Positions 7,405 through 13,481 of a stretch of DNA of 21,324 nucleotides are shown here, piece by piece. Each line of letters opens with the position of its first letter. Positions within the stretch are counted from its first letter, which is position 1. A program made the translations under genes and the position numbers. The notes under the pieces were generated by a model, which was not told the DNA's origin, ran no database searches, and was given only the letters and a program-made list of their open reading frames with translations. The DNA comes from an uncultured Enterocloster sp. (GTDB lineage: Bacteria > Bacillota > Clostridia > Lachnospirales > Lachnospiraceae): positions 1 through 21,324 of the forward strand of contig CALWMT010000010.1 of the NCBI GenBank assembly GCA_944382045.1, given 5' to 3'.

Positions 7405-8373
7405 ATGATCAATTTTCTCAACCTGGAATATTTTCTGGTGGCCGCCGAGGAGCTCAATTTCACCAAGGCCGCCAAGCGGCTCTACATTTCCCAGCAGTCC
7501 TTAAGCAACCACATCGCCAACCTGGAAAAGGAATTCGATGTGATGCTCTTTAACCGCACCTCCCCCCTGACCCTGACTTACGCGGGGCAGGCGCTGAAGG
7601 CCAAAGCCCGGGAGATCCTGGATCTGCGGGATGAGACCTACCAGGAGATCCGGGACATCAAGGATTTTACCACCGGACAGCTCTCCATCGGCGTCTCCCA
7701 CACAAGAGGACGCTTCATCCTGCCCGAGATCCTGCCGGTCTACCAGGCCCAGTTTCCCGGCATTGAGCTGCACCTGACCGAGGGCAATTCCAGCCAGCTG
7801 GCCGGAAGCCTTCTCCACGGCGACATTGACCTGATGATCGATCTGCTTCCCCTCAATGTGGAGAATGTGGAGACCATTCCCATCTGTACAGAGGACATCC
7901 TCCTAATCGTGCCGGACAAAATACTGGAGGAGCACTTTCCCGGCCGCGCGGATGCGGTTAAAAAGCAGCTGGCTGCTTCACCCGACCTGAGGCTTTTGGC
8001 GGACTGCCCCTTTGTGCTTCTGAAAAAGGGAAACCGGGTGCGCACCATTGCGGACGAGATGTTTGAGGATGCACAGATCACGCCCCGGATTGTGCTTGAG
8101 ACGGAAAACATTGAGACCGTTCTCTCCTTAAGCCGAACCGGCATGGGCCTTACCTTTTATCCGAAAATGTTTATCGCCCGGGATCCCATTGCCCCCACCG
8201 GCCTGACAGCCCTGGCGGACCGGTTCCATCTGAATTTCTATTCCCTGAACTATGCCAGAGCCCACGGAACTCTGGGCATCGGCTACCACAAGGGCCGCTA
8301 TATGTCACGGGCTGCCAGGGAATTTATCCGCATTGCCCAGGAGCGGATCCCCCATGGAGATCCGGGAAGGTGA
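7405..8373 (+). CDS. LysR-family transcriptional regulator
   Basis: A 322-residue LysR-type regulator. The N-terminal winged helix-turn-helix is plain in the first 65 residues (LEYFLVAAEELNFTKAAKRL, then SQQSLSNHIANLEKEF). A LysR substrate-binding domain follows from about residue 90, with the usual GQLSIGVSHTRG entry strand. The ATG lies 2 nt after the PHP gene stop, and GGGGGGAT inside the end of that gene acts as its ribosome binding site. LysR proteins usually control a divergent neighbour. Here the regulator is co-directional with the phosphatase, and the divergent unit is the S1/relQ operon, so its target cannot be read from position. The effector is unknown. Confidence 0.92.
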   Translation: MINFLNLEYFLVAAEELNFTKAAKRLYISQQSLSNHIANLEKEFDVMLFNRTSPLTLTYAGQALKAKAREILDLRDETYQEIRDIKDFTTGQLSIGVSHTRGRFILPEILPVYQAQFPGIELHLTEGNSSQLAGSLLHGDIDLMIDLLPLNVENVETIPICTEDILLIVPDKILEEHFPGRADAVKKQLAASPDLRLLADCPFVLLKKGNRVRTIADEMFEDAQITPRIVLETENIETVLSLSRTGMGLTFYPKMFIARDPIAPTGLTALADRFHLNFYSLNYARAHGTLGIGYHKGRYMSRAAREFIRIAQERIPHGDPGR

Positions 8374-8416
8374 AAAGGAGACAGCGCCCCTCCTGACGGA
8401 AGAATAAAACTCCCCC

Positions 8417-8445
8417 TTGACATACATTTCCTTTTTTGTTAGTAT
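8417..8445 (+). promoter_or_regulatory. perR promoter
   Basis: A perfect TTGACA at 8417-8422, a 17-nt spacer and TAGTAT at 8440-8445 preceded by TGT (extended -10). The predicted start site is about 8452, at the first base of the PerR-type operator. Confidence 0.75.
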
Positions 8446-8448
8446 ACA

Positions 8449-8471
8449 AATAGTAACTATTATCATTATTA
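8449..8471 (+). promoter_or_regulatory. PerR-box-like operator of perR
   Basis: The core 8452-8471 matches the operator upstream of the rubrerythrin at 17 of 20 positions. Within it, 8457-8471 matches the known B. subtilis Per box (7-1-7 TTATAAT/ATTATAA) at 11 of 14 positions. An overlapping perfect 6-1-6 inverted repeat AATAGT-A-ACTATT lies at 8449-8461. It covers the predicted start site, consistent with autorepression. Confidence 0.7.
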
Positions 8472-8487
8472 GAGAGAAGGAGATGCT

Positions 8488-8913
8488 ATGAAGGTTTTAA
8501 AGTATAGCCGTCAGAGGGAATCCATCAAAGCCAGTCTGATGAGCCGCCATGACCATCCCACGGCAGACGCCCTATACGCCAGCATCCGTGAGGAATTTCC
8601 CAATATCAGCCTGGGCACTGTATACCGCAATCTGAATCTCCTGGTGGAGACCGGGGAGATATGTAAGATCCACTGCGGTGACGGTGCCGACCACTTTGAC
8701 GGCAACACAAGCGATCATTATCATTTTGTATGCAGAGAATGCAGCCAGATTTACGACATGGAGCTTAAGGCCGCAGAAGCGCTGCGGGAGCTGGACACCT
8801 CCGCCCAGGATTACGCTCCAGGAGTGATTGACGGCCATTCCGTGATGTTCTTCGGCCGCTGCCAAAATTGTATTGAAAAAAATAAAAAAGAAGGTATTGA
8901 CAAACCGGCATAA
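8488..8913 (+). CDS. perR: Fur-family peroxide regulator PerR
   Basis: PerR senses peroxide through metal-catalysed oxidation of a His ligand and represses peroxide-defence genes. This 141-residue protein has the Fur winged-helix N-domain (SLGTVYRNLNLL near 41-52), the regulatory-site ligands H23, D71, H77, H79 and D90, and both structural-zinc pairs, CREC at 82-85 and CQNC at 125-128. An Asp at position 71 (FDGN) rather than Glu favours PerR over Fur or Zur. The start ATG has GAAGGAGA upstream. The neighbouring rubrerythrin carries the same operator, which supports the peroxide role. The rubrerythrin -35 lies within the last codons of perR. Confidence 0.9.
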   Translation: MKVLKYSRQRESIKASLMSRHDHPTADALYASIREEFPNISLGTVYRNLNLLVETGEICKIHCGDGADHFDGNTSDHYHFVCRECSQIYDMELKAAEALRELDTSAQDYAPGVIDGHSVMFFGRCQNCIEKNKKEGIDKPA

Positions 8914-8925
8914 ATGGTATATATT
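8897..8925 (+). promoter_or_regulatory. Promoter of the reverse-type rubrerythrin
   Basis: A perfect TTGACA at 8897-8902 (inside the 3' end of perR), a 17-nt spacer and TATATT at 8920-8925. The geometry is identical to the perR promoter, shifted by exactly 480 bases. Confidence 0.75.
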
Positions 8926-8931
8926 AATATC

Positions 8932-8951
8932 AGTAACAATTACTATTATTA
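8932..8951 (+). promoter_or_regulatory. PerR-box-like operator of the rubrerythrin
   Basis: A 20-mer identical to the perR operator at 17 of 20 positions. It lies at the same distance (6 nt) downstream of the -10. The 15-mer 8934-8948 matches the 7-1-7 Per box at 10 of 14 positions. It covers the expected start site, so repression by PerR is likely. Confidence 0.7.
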
Positions 8952-8988
8952 ATCTTAAATAAATATAAAAGAAAAGGAGATACGAACT

Positions 8989-9534
8989 ATGAAAAAATGG
9001 GTCTGTACAGTATGCGGTTATGTATATGAGGGAGAGAATCCCCCTGAGAAGTGCCCCCAGTGCGGCGTTCCGGCATCCAAGTTCAAGGAGCAGAAGGCGG
9101 ACGAGATGGCTTGGGCCTGCGAGCATGAGGTTGGCGTAGCACAGGGTGCTCCCGAGGATATCATGGCTGACCTGCGCGCAAACTTCGAGGGCGAGTGCTC
9201 TGAGGTTGGCATGTACCTGGCTATGTCCCGCGTAGCCTACAGAGAGGGCTATCCCGAGATCGGCGAGTACTGGAGAAGAGCTGCCTTCGAGGAAGCAGAG
9301 CATGCTGCTAAGTTTGCAGAGCTTCTGGGCGAGGTTGTTACCGACAGCACCAAGAAGAATCTGGAGATGCGCGTTGCCGCTGAGAACGGCGCTACCGCAG
9401 GCAAGTTCGACCTGGCGAAGCGTGCGAAGGCCCTGAACCTTGACGCGATCCATGACACCGTTCATGAGATGGCGAAGGACGAGGCCCGCCACGGCAAGGC
9501 ATTTGCCGGACTGCTGAAGAGATACTTTGGCTAA
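8989..9534 (+). CDS. rbr: Reverse-order rubrerythrin (N-terminal rubredoxin)
   Basis: A non-haem di-iron peroxidase used by anaerobes to reduce hydrogen peroxide to water. The 181-residue protein has the rubredoxin domain first (CTVC at 6-9, CPQC at 22-25). The ferritin-like four-helix domain follows at about 60-181, with EEAEH at 101-105 and DEARH at 164-168. This order is the reverse of classical rubrerythrin and matches the clostridial reverse rubrerythrins known to be PerR-controlled and strongly peroxide-induced. The start has AAAAGGAGA upstream. Codons are unusually uniform, suggesting high expression. It is followed by a strong hairpin. Confidence 0.93.
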   Translation: MKKWVCTVCGYVYEGENPPEKCPQCGVPASKFKEQKADEMAWACEHEVGVAQGAPEDIMADLRANFEGECSEVGMYLAMSRVAYREGYPEIGEYWRRAAFEEAEHAAKFAELLGEVVTDSTKKNLEMRVAAENGATAGKFDLAKRAKALNLDAIHDTVHEMAKDEARHGKAFAGLLKRYFG

Positions 9535-9552
9535 TTAGAAAGCATATTTAAA

Positions 9553-9592
9553 GGCCGTGGAACCATGCGGGCAGCTGCATGGTTTCACGGCC
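9553..9592 (+). terminator. Hairpin terminator after the rubrerythrin
   Basis: An inverted repeat with a 16-bp stem (GGCCGTG, one G-U pair, then AACCATGC pairing with GCATGGTT and CACGGCC) and an 8-nt loop. It starts 18 nt after the rubrerythrin stop. It is followed by TATTATTA rather than a clean T run, so termination strength is uncertain. Confidence 0.7.
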
Positions 9593-9648
9593 TATTATTA
9601 TAGCCCTAGGTATTGCTTTTTCTTCTGCTCAAATTTAAAAAACAGGTA

Positions 9649-9671
9649 AAGCCGCCCACATAGGACGGCTT
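9649..9671 (-). terminator. Terminator of the toxin-antitoxin operon
   Basis: On the minus strand AAGCCGTCC pairs with GGGCGGCTT (9 bp, one G-U) around a TATGT loop, 7 nt after the toxin stop. A run of six Ts follows a few bases further on (9643-9636 region). The stem is good and the T run slightly displaced. Confidence 0.6.
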
Positions 9672-9678
9672 ATTCTCT

Positions 9679-9954
9679 TTAGAATAGCTCTGAATGGCTC
9701 CCCACCCGATAAAGCATAAGAACCAAGATACCATCGTTAATTTCATAAATCAACAGCCAATCCGGCTCTATATGGCATTCCCGGCACCCTTTATAATTTC
9801 CACTCAATCCATGGTCACGATATTTTTCCTCTAAAGTTTCACCATTGGAAAGTTTGTCAATTACGGCAAATAATTCATCCGTATCTTTCCCCTGTTTTTT
9901 GGCCCGTTTCAAATTCTTCTTAAACTGGCCGGTAAACCGAACCTCGTACTTCAT
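9679..9954 (-). CDS. yafQ: YafQ-family mRNA interferase toxin
   Basis: A 91-residue RelE-superfamily toxin of the YafQ branch, which cuts mRNA in the ribosomal A site. The YafQ active-site residues are all present: H48 in RDHGL, H61 and D65 in CHIEPDW, and H87 in GSHSELF. The toxin is therefore probably active. Its ATG overlaps the antitoxin stop by 4 bases (ATGA), so translation is coupled. The sequence is clearly more AT-rich than its neighbours, which fits acquisition by transfer. It is followed directly by a hairpin terminator. Confidence 0.92.
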   Translation of the reverse strand: MKYEVRFTGQFKKNLKRAKKQGKDTDELFAVIDKLSNGETLEEKYRDHGLSGNYKGCRECHIEPDWLLIYEINDGILVLMLYRVGSHSELF

Positions 9955-10223
9955 TCTTCCAGCGCCGCCTTTAACTCCTCCATACTATGATAGCCTTTTG
10001 CATTCTTATCCTTCATAATCCGTCTGCCCTCTGCAATAGCGGCGGCAGTAATTTCATTGGGAGTATCTACCTTTATTTCAAAGGGTATCCCTCCTGTGCG
10101 GATCGCCTGGCGGAGAAACATATTGACGGCGGTTGTAAGATTTAATCCCAGTTCGCTGAAAAGTTGTTCTGCAGCGGCCTTTACTTCTGTATCCGTTCGT
10201 ATATTCATATTAGTAGTAGCCAT
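9951..10223 (-). CDS. dinJ: RelB/DinJ-family antitoxin
   Basis: A 90-residue antitoxin that binds and neutralises the YafQ toxin and represses its own operon. The N-terminus MNIRTDTEVKAAAEQLF is the usual RelB/DinJ ribbon-helix-helix start, with the second helix around LNLTTAVNMFLRQAI. The C-terminus (SMEELKAALEE) is a charged helix that would wrap the toxin. The ATG at 10223 is chosen over an in-frame ATG at 10241 because AAGGAGGG lies 7 nt upstream of it. It precedes and overlaps yafQ by 4 bases. Confidence 0.92.
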   Translation of the reverse strand: MATTNMNIRTDTEVKAAAEQLFSELGLNLTTAVNMFLRQAIRTGGIPFEIKVDTPNEITAAAIAEGRRIMKDKNAKGYHSMEELKAALEE

Positions 10224-10244
10224 AATATCCCTCCTTTGCAATCT

Positions 10245-10284
10245 ATTATATATATAATGTAACGCAATATATCTAGAATGTCAA
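10245..10284 (-). promoter_or_regulatory. dinJ-yafQ promoter with palindromic operator
   Basis: On the minus strand TTGACA at 10284-10279, a 17-nt spacer and TACATT at 10261-10256. A perfect 14-bp palindrome ATTATAT/ATATAAT at 10245-10258 overlaps the -10 and start site. It is a good candidate for the autoregulatory antitoxin operator. The -35 lies only 22 nt after the cstA stop. Confidence 0.6.
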
Positions 10285-10305
10285 TATATGAGGCTTTTTG
10301 GGCAT

Positions 10306-12027
10306 TTATCCTTCATTCACCTGCGCCGGTGTCCTCCCAAGGGGCGCATGCTTCTTTTCCAGAAGCTCTCTCCCGGAGGTATACACAATGGTCACTCCAA
10401 GCACCATGAGGAGCAGGGCGATGATGAGCTGCAGACCCTCCACCATAAACACCGCGCTTCCCGCCTGGACTGCCTGGACCAGCGCGATGGAGCGCTCCAC
10501 CAGGGCGGTAAAGGTCACGCAGAGCATAATCACCAACGGAACCACAAGCGTCCGGAATTCCCGCCCCGTCACCTTTAAGAACACGCAGAGCGTGATCAGA
10601 ACCAGAGCGCTCAGAAGTTGGTTGGCGCTTCCAAACAGGGGCCAGATATTTGCATAGCCAATCTGAGTCAAAATATAGCCGAATACTAGGGTGATCACCG
10701 TGGCAAAGTATTTGTTGCAGAGCAGCCTTCTCCAGCCCTCCGCATGCTCCATGTCATCCACGCTGAACAGCTCCTGGAAGGACATGCGGCCGATTCGGGC
10801 CACAGAGTCCAGGGTGCTGAGGGCCAGGGCGGAAACACACATAGTCATAAAGCACTGGGCCACATACACCGGCACGCCGAACAGCTCCAGAAGCCCGGCT
10901 ACGCCCGTGGAGAAAATCTGGAAGGGAGTCCCCGCCGCAGCCGTGCCGTCCGCCGCAGCCGCCGCTCCTGCCACACAGAGAGCGATAACCGCCAGAAGGC
11001 TTTCCAGGACCATCGCGCCATAGCCGACCTTCAGCATATCCTTCTCATTGGAAACCGTTTTGGATGAGGTTCCCGAGGAGACCAGGCTGTGGAAGCCGGA
11101 CACTGCGCCGCAGGCCACGGTCACAAACAGAATGGGGAACAGATCTCCCAGGCCTTCATTGTGGAAGCCGGTAAATGCCGGCAGATTCATGGACGGCTGG
11201 GCGACCACCAAGCCCACAACCGCCCCGATAATCATGCCCACAAACATAAAGGTAGTCATGTAATCTCTCGGCTGCATGAGAATCCACATGGGCACCACTG
11301 CCGCCACAAAAATATAAGCAAAGGTCAGATATGCCCACGTATCTCCTCCCGCTGTGATCGGGAAGCACATGCCGATTCCGAGAGCCGCCGCCGTGCAGGC
11401 CAGTCCGGCCAGCACCTCTTTCCAGCCTGTAAAGTGAAATTTCTTCTGAATCAATCCAAATACCATGGCAAAAGCGATAAACAGCAGGGAGATGGTTCCC
11501 GCCGCCCCGTTAGCCTTGGCCGCAGGGGCCAGCTGGGTCACACCGTCCACTGTCACATAGGCGTCAAAGGTTCCCGCAACCATGTCGGCAAAGGCCGCTG
11601 TCACTATCAGGGTAAACAGCCAGCAGAAGAGAAGAAACAGCTTGCGGCCTGTCTTTCCGATGTATTTCTCAATCAGAAGCCCCATGGACTTTCCCTCGTT
11701 CTTTACGCTGGCATACAGGGCTCCAAAGTCCGTCACCGCGCCAAAGAAGATTCCGCCGATCACAATCCACAGGAATACGGGGAGCCAGCCGAAGGCCGCT
11801 GCCTGAATCGCCCCCGTCACAGGGCCCGCTCCCGCAATAGAGGAAAACTGATGGGCAAATACCGTCCATCCGTCTGTGGGCACATAATCCTCCCCGTCCT
11901 CCATACGAACCGCCGGGGTCTTGGCCTTGGGGTCGATTCCCCACTTATTTGCAAGCCATCTTCCATATAAAGTGTAGCCGGCCAAGAGGCAGGCCGCCGC
12001 TGTCAAAACAATCACAAGTGTATTCAT
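10306..12027 (-). CDS. cstA: Carbon starvation protein CstA family transporter
   Basis: A polytopic membrane carrier of 573 residues of the CstA family (peptide or pyruvate uptake). It begins with a hydrophobic segment and YGRWLANKWGI, and has the family signature HQFSSIAGAGPVTGA followed by many further membrane segments. It is of the shorter, clostridial length, versus about 700 in E. coli CstA. The ATG at 12027 is preferred over an in-frame ATG at 12054 because AGGAGG lies 8 nt before it. It is preceded by a T-box leader, so expression should rise when a specific tRNA is uncharged; this favours a role in amino acid or peptide supply. No terminator was found after it before the dinJ promoter. 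Confidence 0.93.
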   Translation of the reverse strand: MNTLVIVLTAAACLLAGYTLYGRWLANKWGIDPKAKTPAVRMEDGEDYVPTDGWTVFAHQFSSIAGAGPVTGAIQAAAFGWLPVFLWIVIGGIFFGAVTDFGALYASVKNEGKSMGLLIEKYIGKTGRKLFLLFCWLFTLIVTAAFADMVAGTFDAYVTVDGVTQLAPAAKANGAAGTISLLFIAFAMVFGLIQKKFHFTGWKEVLAGLACTAAALGIGMCFPITAGGDTWAYLTFAYIFVAAVVPMWILMQPRDYMTTFMFVGMIIGAVVGLVVAQPSMNLPAFTGFHNEGLGDLFPILFVTVACGAVSGFHSLVSSGTSSKTVSNEKDMLKVGYGAMVLESLLAVIALCVAGAAAAADGTAAAGTPFQIFSTGVAGLLELFGVPVYVAQCFMTMCVSALALSTLDSVARIGRMSFQELFSVDDMEHAEGWRRLLCNKYFATVITLVFGYILTQIGYANIWPLFGSANQLLSALVLITLCVFLKVTGREFRTLVVPLVIMLCVTFTALVERSIALVQAVQAGSAVFMVEGLQLIIALLLMVLGVTIVYTSGRELLEKKHAPLGRTPAQVNEG

Positions 12028-12101
12028 ACTGATTCCTCCTGGTATACGTATCACACGCAGGCGCCTTGAAGCACAGGCACCAAGCGCTCATTAAACAGCA
12101 A

Positions 12102-12151
12102 TAAAAAATCCTCCGCCAGCCGGCAGATTACTCTGCCGAAAGACGAAGGAT
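12102..12151 (-). terminator. T-box terminator hairpin
   Basis: On the minus strand ATCCTTCG pairs with CGGAGGAT (one G-U), with an inner stem CGGCAGA/TCTGCCG and a GTAA loop. TTTTTT follows directly. The 5' arm also contributes to the antiterminator CGTCTTT, giving the mutually exclusive switch typical of T-boxes. The cstA start is about 75 nt further on. Confidence 0.85.
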
Positions 12152-12455
12152 AGTATCTCCGCGTTACCACTTTCATTGCCGGAATCTCCGGCCTCTCACA
12201 CGCATCAGCGCCCCGCAGCACGGCGGCGGCACGAATCCGATCCCCTGTAACGGTGGGCATCCGTCCCGGATTACCGGCGAAACCCGCGGGTCACTGCCCG
12301 TACTCTCCGCCCTCACCCGGACTGCTGGCAGGGGATGATTTCTAGCCTGTACCGTCCCCTCACACCAGCCGGGGACTCTCTGGAGGTCACGCGCCCGCGC
12401 TTCCCCTGGGGAAAGGCGCCGGTGCTGCAGCCAAAAACCGTGTCCTGTTCATCGC
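12102..12455 (-). ncRNA. T-box riboswitch in the cstA leader, apparent Ile (AUC) specifier
   Basis: Read on the minus strand, the leader has the expected T-box parts in order. GATGAACAGGAC (about 12453-12442) is the stem I base. CCAGAGAG and GCTGGTG (about 12383-12363) are the distal stem I motifs. GAA-ATC-A gives the specifier loop, with ATC at 12339-12337. The T-box AAAGTGGTAACGCGGA is at 12173-12158, and CGTCTTT closes the antiterminator. The TGGT bulge would pair with an ACCA tRNA end, consistent with tRNA-Ile (A73). The codon reading comes from the usual GAA-NNN-A layout and was not folded computationally. A terminator follows. Confidence 0.85.
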
Positions 12456-12494
12456 ATTTTGTCTGCTGCTTTACAGCAGTAAATTATGATTGCA

Positions 12495-12522
12495 ATTATA
12501 ATCCCTTTTTTTCGATTGTCAA
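12495..12522 (-). promoter_or_regulatory. cstA (T-box) promoter
   Basis: Perfect TTGACA at 12522-12517 and perfect TATAAT at 12500-12495 with a 16-nt spacer. The start site is expected near 12488, about 460 nt before the cstA ATG. The window's long gene-free stretch (12028-12722) is thus filled by this leader and the divergent rubrerythrin promoter. Confidence 0.8.
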
Positions 12523-12562
12523 GAAATGTATTTATTTTTATACAAGGCTGCCTACGCAAAAT

Positions 12563-12605
12563 AGCAAAATTTTCGATAAATTTAATTGAAATAAGCAAAA
12601 TTTTC
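12563..12605 (+). repeat. 12-bp direct repeat upstream of the classical rubrerythrin
   Basis: AGCAAAATTTTC occurs at 12563-12574 and again at 12594-12605, exactly 31 bases apart (about three helical turns). Each copy is followed by GATA, directly or after one base. The copies flank the -35 and abut the -10. The arrangement looks like a pair of regulator sites; the regulator is not identified, and the sequence is not the PerR-type operator seen at 8452 and 8932. Confidence 0.55.
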
Positions 12606-12614
12606 TGATACAAT
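12586..12614 (+). promoter_or_regulatory. Promoter of the classical rubrerythrin
   Basis: TTGAAA at 12586-12591, a 17-nt spacer and TACAAT at 12609-12614 with an extended TGA. The predicted leader is about 100 nt. Confidence 0.7.
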
Positions 12615-12722
12615 AAAGAGACCAATCAATCGCTGTCCGGTTTCACATTCTGCCGAAGAATCCTCCGGCGGAGTGCCGCTGAAGCAGGACGGCCATACAT
12701 AAAGAAAGGCGAGGTAACATAA

Positions 12723-13271
12723 ATGGCAACAAAATACGCAGGAACAAAGACAGAAAAGAATTTGCAGGAAGCATTTGCAGGCGAGTCCCAGGCCCGCAAC
12801 AAGTACACCTACTATGCTTCCGTAGCCAAGAAGGCCGGCTACGAGCAGATGGCTGCTCTGTACCTGGAGACCGCTGACCAGGAGAAGGAGCATGCCAAGA
12901 TGTGGTTCAAGGAGCTCCACGGCGGCAAGGTGAGCAATGACATTGCGGAGAACTTAAAGGACGCCGCAGCCGGCGAGAACTTTGAGTGGACCGATATGTA
13001 CGCCCGCATGGCCAGAGAGGCCAGAGAGGAAGGCTTTGAGGATCTGGCGGTGAAGTTCGAGCTGGTAGCCAAGGTAGAGGCCGCCCATGAGAAGCGCTAC
13101 AACAAGCTGCTGGAGAGCCTGCAAAACGACAAGACCTTCAAGGGCGACGCTCCTCTGGGCTGGAAGTGCAGGAACTGCGGCTACATCCACGAAGGACCGG
13201 AGGCTCCCGATGTTTGTCCCTGCTGCGCCCATCCCAAGGCCTACTTTGAGAGAAAGGTTGAAAACTACTAA
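12723..13271 (+). CDS. rbr: Classical rubrerythrin
   Basis: A 182-residue di-iron peroxidase in the classical order. The ferritin-like domain at about 1-135 has ESQAR from E21, EKEH at 54-57 and EAAH at 119-122. A C-terminal rubredoxin domain follows, with CRNC at 149-152 and CPCC at 165-168. The second rubredoxin knuckle has an extra Cys (C167) between the two iron ligands, where Val or another residue is more usual. The start follows AAAGGCGAGG. It is transcribed alone between its own promoter and a strong terminator. With the reverse-order rubrerythrin at 8989 it makes a second peroxide-scavenging enzyme, apparently under a different control site. Confidence 0.95.
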   Translation: MATKYAGTKTEKNLQEAFAGESQARNKYTYYASVAKKAGYEQMAALYLETADQEKEHAKMWFKELHGGKVSNDIAENLKDAAAGENFEWTDMYARMAREAREEGFEDLAVKFELVAKVEAAHEKRYNKLLESLQNDKTFKGDAPLGWKCRNCGYIHEGPEAPDVCPCCAHPKAYFERKVENY

Positions 13272-13331
13272 TCCACAGGCAGCGTGCGCCGAACAGCCGC
13301 AAAAGCCTGCGTCTTCCGGCGCACAATAGGG

Positions 13332-13377
13332 AAAGCCGGAGCTTTGTCCTTTTCGAGGGCATTGCTCCGGCTTTTTT
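13332..13377 (+). terminator. Rho-independent terminator after the classical rubrerythrin
   Basis: An 11-bp stem AAAGCCGGAGC/GCTCCGGCTTT with a 21-nt loop, then TTTTTT ending at 13377. On the minus strand the stem is followed by TTTCCC, so it could also stop the GH32 operon coming the other way. Confidence 0.88.
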
Positions 13378-13425
13378 ATGATTCCTTGGGATAACCCAAA
13401 AGCGTTTTCCTTATAATCCCCCTGA

Positions 13426-13450
13426 AAACTCTCATCTTAATATAGAGTTT
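13426..13450 (-). other. Small inverted repeat after the GH32 gene
   Basis: AAACTCT and AGAGTTT form a 7-bp inverted repeat with an 11-nt loop about 30 nt past the GH32 stop. It has no T run on the minus strand, so it is at most a weak terminator or mRNA 3' end stabiliser. Confidence 0.3.
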
Positions 13451-13481
13451 ACAGGAGCTTTCCTAAAAATGCAAGCCTCTC

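Noticed and set aside
8378..8394. AGGAG/CTCCT inverted repeat after lysR as a terminator
   Set aside because: Only five pairs and no T tract; read-through toward perR cannot be excluded but no terminator can be claimed.
8572..9492. 306-codon open frame on the minus strand across perR and the rubrerythrin
   Set aside because: It runs antisense to two well-recognised genes with their own promoters; its translation is low-complexity and family-less.
11089..11970. 293-codon plus-strand open frame within cstA
   Set aside because: Shadow of the CstA coding sequence; rich in His/Arg/Gly from the reverse complement of membrane codons.
13385..13399. TTGGG/CCCAA mini-hairpin after the rubrerythrin terminator
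   Set aside because: Five base pairs with no T run; the strong terminator just before it is sufficient.
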